Source: JAKBCQ01 sp021807585 (GTDB taxonomy: Bacteria > Planctomycetota > Planctomycetia > Isosphaerales > Isosphaeraceae). Taken from it: 8,976 bases of DNA. The stretch lies in contig DAHWFG010000338.1 in assembly GCA_027325115.1 (NCBI GenBank), positions 1 through 8,976 on the forward strand. Direction: 5' to 3'. Of the stretch, positions 5,648 through 8,976 are shown piece by piece (positions within the stretch are counted from its first letter, which is position 1; each line of letters opens with the position of its first letter). The translations under genes and the position numbers were made by a program. The notes under the pieces are model-generated. The model saw nothing but the letters and a program-made list of their open reading frames with translations. It ran no database searches and was not told the DNA's origin.

Positions 5648-6274
5648 ATGCTGGAAACCGAACAGAAGCCACCGAACAACCGGGCCAGCCGGCGCGATTT
5701 CCTGCGCGGGTCTGGGCTGGCCGCCGCGACGACGGTTCTCACCGGGCGTGCGACCGCGGCGATCGAAGAAGCGCGAGCGCAAGACTCCGAAGTCCCAATC
5801 CTCTCGGGGGAGGTTCCGCTCAAGCTCAACGTTAACGGCCAGGAAAAAACGACCGTCGCCGAGCCGCGCAGCACGCTGCTCGATACGCTTCGCAATCGGC
5901 TCGACGTCACCGGCCCCAAGCGCGTGTGCGATCGAGCGTCGTGCGGAGCGTGCACGGTGATCCTTGAAGGCGAAACCGTGTATTCGTGCACGACCCTCGC
6001 GGTTTCGTGCCAGGGGAAGGCGATCGAAACGATCGAGAGCTTCGACACCGGCCCCAACGGCGTCCCCTACGCGTTTCATCAGAACGACGGCCTGATGTGC
6101 GGCTACTGCACGCCCGGGTTCGTCACCTCGTGCAAGGCTTTGCTCGATCAAAACAAAAACCCGACGCTCGAAGAAATCCAGCGCGGTCTCGACGGTAATA
6201 TCTGTCGATGCGGAACATATGGCGGCGTGTTCAAGGCGGCTCTGGCCGCGGCCAAGACGATGAAGGGAGCGTGA
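5648..6274 (+). CDS. Tat-exported [2Fe-2S] subunit of a xanthine dehydrogenase-family hydroxylase
   Basis: This 208-residue protein passes electrons from the molybdenum cofactor to FAD. A Tat signal (SRRDFLRGSG at 14-23, then Ala-rich to about 38) precedes two Fe-S domains. The plant-ferredoxin-like domain binds cluster one through Cys94, Cys99, Cys102 and Cys114 (CDRASCGAC, then a later Cys). The helical domain binds cluster two through Cys151 and Cys154 (CGYCTPG) and Cys186 and Cys188 (CRCG). All eight expected ligands are present. A Tat signal on this subunit is known from the periplasmic aldehyde oxidoreductase PaoA (YagT) of E. coli. The ATG at 5648 is chosen because AAGGAG at 5630-5635 precedes it; a GTG at 5627 would add seven residues but lacks a ribosome site. 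It is the first gene of the operon, 3 bp before the Moco subunit. The substrate class cannot be read from this subunit. Confidence 0.93.
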   Translation: MLETEQKPPNNRASRRDFLRGSGLAAATTVLTGRATAAIEEARAQDSEVPILSGEVPLKLNVNGQEKTTVAEPRSTLLDTLRNRLDVTGPKRVCDRASCGACTVILEGETVYSCTTLAVSCQGKAIETIESFDTGPNGVPYAFHQNDGLMCGYCTPGFVTSCKALLDQNKNPTLEEIQRGLDGNICRCGTYGGVFKAALAAAKTMKGA

Positions 6275-6277
6275 CCG

Positions 6278-8419
6278 ATGGCTTCGTGGCCACAAAGTCC
6301 CAAGCTGATCGGCGGACGCATTCCGCGGCTCGACGGTCTTGGCAAGGCTTCCGGGAAAACGAAATATCCCTCGGATGTTCGTCCCGACGGAACGTTGTTC
6401 GGCGTGCTTCTTACAAGTCCCGTGCCGCACGCCAAGATCAAATCGATCGACACCGCGGCGGCCGAGAAGATGCCGGGTGTGAAGGCGATTCATCTCGTCG
6501 TTCAGGCGGGGGGAACGCTCCGCTATCAGGGCGAGACGATGGGCGGAGTCGCGGCCGAGAGCGAGGAAAAAGCTCGCGACGCGGCGCGGGCGATCAAGGT
6601 CGAATACGAGATTCTGCCGCACGTCGCGACCGAGGAGCAGGCGATGGCGCCGGGAGCGCCTCAGATCGCCAACGGTGGAAACGTACGGAAGGGGCGCGAG
6701 GTCGCCAATCCCAAGGTTGACGAAGCGTACCAGGCGGCCGATTTCAAGCTCGAATCCACGTATTCGATTCCGGTGATCACGCACGTATGTCTCGAATCGC
6801 ACGGTCTCGCCGTTCGTTGGGATAATGATGATCACATGACGGTTTGGGCGAGCACCCAAAACGTCGGCGGCGTGTCGGGCGAGCTCGCGGGGGCGTTTCA
6901 GATCCCTGCGACGAACGTTCATACGATGACGGAAGTGATGGGGGGCGGGTTCGGATCGAAGTTCGGCGCCGACGTATGGGGGGTGATCGCGGGTCATCTT
7001 TCGAAGAAGGCCGGCGGCAAGCCCGTGCGGATGTTCCTCGACCGCTCGCAAGAGCACCTGACCGGCGGGAATCGCCCGAGCGGGACGGCTCATATCAAGC
7101 TGGGAGCGTCGAAAGACGGAATGCTGACGGCGATGATCGCCGAAACGTACGGGACCGGCGGGGCGAGCCGCGGCGCGAATTTCCCGATGCCCTACGTATA
7201 TAGTATTCCCAACGCCAAACGCTCGCATAGTGATGTGTACATCAACGGCGGCGACGCTCGCGCGATGCGAGCCCCCGGTCATCCCCAGGCGTGCGCGCTG
7301 ATGGAGGCCGCGATGGACGATATCGCGGCGAAGATCGGCGTCGACCCGCTCGAATTTCGGATCAAGAACCTGGCGCCGCGGGATTTCCGCACGCCGATCT
7401 ACCTGCAAGAGCTCGAGCTCGGCGCCAAGGAGATCGGCTGGAAAGAGAAGTGGAAACCGCGCGGGCGAAACGGCTCGGGGACGATCAAGCGCGGCCTCGG
7501 GTTGGGGATGCACCAATGGGGTGGTGGCGGCACGACCGATAAGCAAGTGTCGTGCACGATCAACCCCGACGGATCGGTCGAGGTGAAATCGGCGACTCAG
7601 GACCTGGGAACGGGTACGCGGACGATCCTGGCGATCATCACCGCCGAGGTTCTTGGGCTCAAGACGACCGACATCACGTCGAACATCGGCGATTCGCTCT
7701 TTCCTCCTGGACAACCGTCCGGCGGATCGACGACCGCGCCTTCGATGAGCCCTCCCGCGTACAACGCGGCGCTTCAGGCTCGTGACGCGTTCTTCCAGAA
7801 GATCGCTCCGGCGCTCGCCGCCGAGGCGCAACAGCTTTCGCTCGCCGACGGCCAGGTGCTGATCGACGGTCAGGCCAAGATGTCCTGGAAAGACGCGTGC
7901 CGCAAACTCGGCATGGGGTCGGTCTCGGTCACCGCGGGGGCCCTGCCGGGGCTTTCATCGAACGGAGTCGGCGGATGTCAGTTCGCCGAGGCCGAGGTCG
8001 ACGTCGAGACGGGGGTCGTCAAACTGAAGAAGATTGTCGCGGTCCAGGATTCGGGCTTGATTATTGATATGCTCACCTGGGAAAGTCAGGTGTACGGCGG
8101 GGTGATCGGCGGGATCAACCCGGCGCTCTTCGAGGAGCGGGTGATGGATCCGGGATCGGGGTTGATGCTCAACGCCGACATGGAGATGTACAAGCTCGCG
8201 GGGGCTTCGGACATTCCCGAGATCGTCGTGATTCCGCTCGACACGCCCGAGATGAGGGCGCGGGGGGTGATCGGAGTCGGCGAGCCGCCGACGATCAGCA
8301 CCGCCGCGGCGATCCGCAACGCCGTCTCGAACGCGATCGGCGTCCCCGTCAACAAGTGGCCGATGACCCCCATGAACGTCCTCGACGCCCTCGCGGCGGC
8401 TAAACAAGGGAAGGCGTGA
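6278..8419 (+). CDS. Molybdenum-cofactor catalytic subunit, xanthine dehydrogenase/aldehyde oxidoreductase family
   Basis: This 713-residue catalytic subunit hydroxylates aldehydes or N-heterocycles using water. The N-terminal aldehyde-oxidase/xanthine-dehydrogenase a/b-hammerhead domain covers about 12-115 (GGRIPRLDGLGKASGKTKYP at 12-31). The Moco-binding part follows, with GGGFGSK at 222-228, MRAPGHPQ around 330-337, a Gly-rich QWGGGGTTDKQ segment, and GQPSGGSTT in the middle of the C-terminal half. GVGEPP near the end contains Glu669, the base conserved in this family. The length is at the short side of the usual 730-780, but no motif is missing. There is no signal peptide, so export would depend on the Tat signal of the partner. 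AAGGGAG at 6263-6269 lies 8 nt before the start. It is followed after 4 bp by the FAD subunit. The residues that define substrate in characterised enzymes are not recognisable here, so xanthine specificity should not be assumed. Confidence 0.95.
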   Translation: MASWPQSPKLIGGRIPRLDGLGKASGKTKYPSDVRPDGTLFGVLLTSPVPHAKIKSIDTAAAEKMPGVKAIHLVVQAGGTLRYQGETMGGVAAESEEKARDAARAIKVEYEILPHVATEEQAMAPGAPQIANGGNVRKGREVANPKVDEAYQAADFKLESTYSIPVITHVCLESHGLAVRWDNDDHMTVWASTQNVGGVSGELAGAFQIPATNVHTMTEVMGGGFGSKFGADVWGVIAGHLSKKAGGKPVRMFLDRSQEHLTGGNRPSGTAHIKLGASKDGMLTAMIAETYGTGGASRGANFPMPYVYSIPNAKRSHSDVYINGGDARAMRAPGHPQACALMEAAMDDIAAKIGVDPLEFRIKNLAPRDFRTPIYLQELELGAKEIGWKEKWKPRGRNGSGTIKRGLGLGMHQWGGGGTTDKQVSCTINPDGSVEVKSATQDLGTGTRTILAIITAEVLGLKTTDITSNIGDSLFPPGQPSGGSTTAPSMSPPAYNAALQARDAFFQKIAPALAAEAQQLSLADGQVLIDGQAKMSWKDACRKLGMGSVSVTAGALPGLSSNGVGGCQFAEAEVDVETGVVKLKKIVAVQDSGLIIDMLTWESQVYGGVIGGINPALFEERVMDPGSGLMLNADMEMYKLAGASDIPEIVVIPLDTPEMRARGVIGVGEPPTISTAAAIRNAVSNAIGVPVNKWPMTPMNVLDALAAAKQGKA

Positions 8420-8423
8420 TTAT

Positions 8424-8976
8424 ATGAATGCTTTTGAATACGCCGGCCCGACGAGTCCCGAGCTCGCGGTGAAGGCGATCGGTCGGCAAGGCGCCGCGTT
8501 TCTTTCGGGGGGCACCGACCTGCTCAACCGAATGAAGGATTACGTCGCGACGCCCTCAAGAATTGTTTACATCAACGACATCAAGCCGCTCGCGGGCGTG
8601 CATGCGTCGGGGGGTTCGATGTCGATCGGCGCGGCGACGAAGCTCGCGGCGATCGTTCACGATCAGACGATCGCGGCGCATCTTCCGGCGCTTCATCGCG
8701 CGACGGCGGAGGTGGGAACGCCGCAATTGCGTCATATGGCGACGCTCGGCGGCAATCTGCTTCAGCGTCCGCGCTGCTGGTATTACCGCAACGGCTTCGG
8801 CATTTTGGGGATCAAGGACGGCAAGAGCCTTGTCCGCACGGGGGACAACCGCTATCACGCGATTTTCCTGACCGACGGCGATGCGTTGTTCGTCAATCCT
8901 TCGAGCGCCGCCGCGCCGTTGATCGCGCTTGGCGCCGAGGCGACGCTTCTCGGCCCCAAAGGTGAGCGGACGATCG
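8424..8976 (+). CDS. FAD-binding subunit of the molybdenum hydroxylase (3' cut by window)
   Basis: The first 184 residues of a CoxM/PaoB-type FAD subunit are present, and the gene runs off the window. The FAD-binding motifs SGGTDLL (28-34) and TLGGNLLQ (107-114) are clear, followed by RPRCWYYRNGFGIL. In PaoB (YagS) and 4-hydroxybenzoyl-CoA reductase beta the loop after this point holds cysteines for an extra [4Fe-4S] cluster. Here only Cys118 is visible; the following residues up to HAIF and NPSS contain none. The subunit would receive electrons from the [2Fe-2S] subunit and pass them to an acceptor. AAGG at 8411-8414 lies 9 nt before the ATG, and only 4 bp separate it from the Moco subunit stop. 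There is no signal peptide, so export would rely on the Fe-S partner. The order Fe-S, Moco, FAD differs from paoABC (Fe-S, FAD, Moco). Confidence 0.93.
   Translation, partial: MNAFEYAGPTSPELAVKAIGRQGAAFLSGGTDLLNRMKDYVATPSRIVYINDIKPLAGVHASGGSMSIGAATKLAAIVHDQTIAAHLPALHRATAEVGTPQLRHMATLGGNLLQRPRCWYYRNGFGILGIKDGKSLVRTGDNRYHAIFLTDGDALFVNPSSAAAPLIALGAEATLLGPKGERTI

Noticed and set aside
5450..7831. 793-codon open frame on the minus strand, antisense to the hydroxylase genes
   Set aside because: It is Arg-rich with no recognisable domain and lies opposite the Fe-S and Moco subunit genes, which show intact motifs. Long antisense frames are expected in GC-rich codon-biased DNA.

Overview
This window is high-GC bacterial chromosome. 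It is most consistent with a Planctomycetota member. That is inferred from gene content: Tat-exported Gfo/Idh/MocA and xylose-isomerase-like proteins beside a secreted SGNH hydrolase, and a Tat-exported xanthine-dehydrogenase-family enzyme. No rRNA or other taxonomic marker is present, so the family or genus cannot be stated.

Layout. (1) 1-455, plus strand: the C-terminal end of a ParD-like antitoxin, overlapping a complete ParE/RelE-type toxin. This part looks more AT-rich than the rest. (2) 461-486: a strong GC hairpin between the toxin gene and the convergent minus-strand operon. (3) 4176-564, minus strand, transcribed right to left: SGNH/GDSL hydrolase, then a TIM-barrel sugar isomerase/epimerase-like protein, then a Gfo/Idh/MocA oxidoreductase. 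The gaps are 22 and 57 bp. All three carry N-terminal export signals (one Sec, two Tat), so this looks like an extracytoplasmic carbohydrate-modifying operon. (4) 4177-4431: a 255-bp divergent intergenic region with no promoter I can defend. (5) 4432-5295, plus strand: a two-domain rhodanese-type sulfurtransferase with one active cysteine. (6) 5296-5647: 352 bp without a convincing gene. It holds several inverted repeats, an AT-rich island that may be a promoter, and the leader of the next operon. (7) 5648 to the window edge, plus strand: a tightly packed operon for a molybdenum hydroxylase of the xanthine dehydrogenase/aldehyde oxidoreductase family. The order is Tat-signal [2Fe-2S] subunit, Moco catalytic subunit, then FAD subunit, which is cut by the window end.

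How the genes may work together. The minus-strand operon plausibly deacylates, oxidises and rearranges sugars outside the cytoplasm. The hydroxylase would oxidise an unidentified aldehyde or heterocycle. Electrons would flow from Moco through two [2Fe-2S] clusters to FAD. Only the Fe-S subunit has an export signal, so the complex would be exported folded, with the other subunits carried along. The sulfurtransferase next door could supply sulfur for the Moco sulfido ligand, but it is separated by 352 bp and may be unrelated.

I did not find a clearly novel defence or mobile system, CRISPR array, IS element, tRNA or rRNA. The most interesting points are the export logic of the two operons, the FAD subunit that seems to have lost the cysteines of its [4Fe-4S] loop, and the structured leader before the hydroxylase operon.
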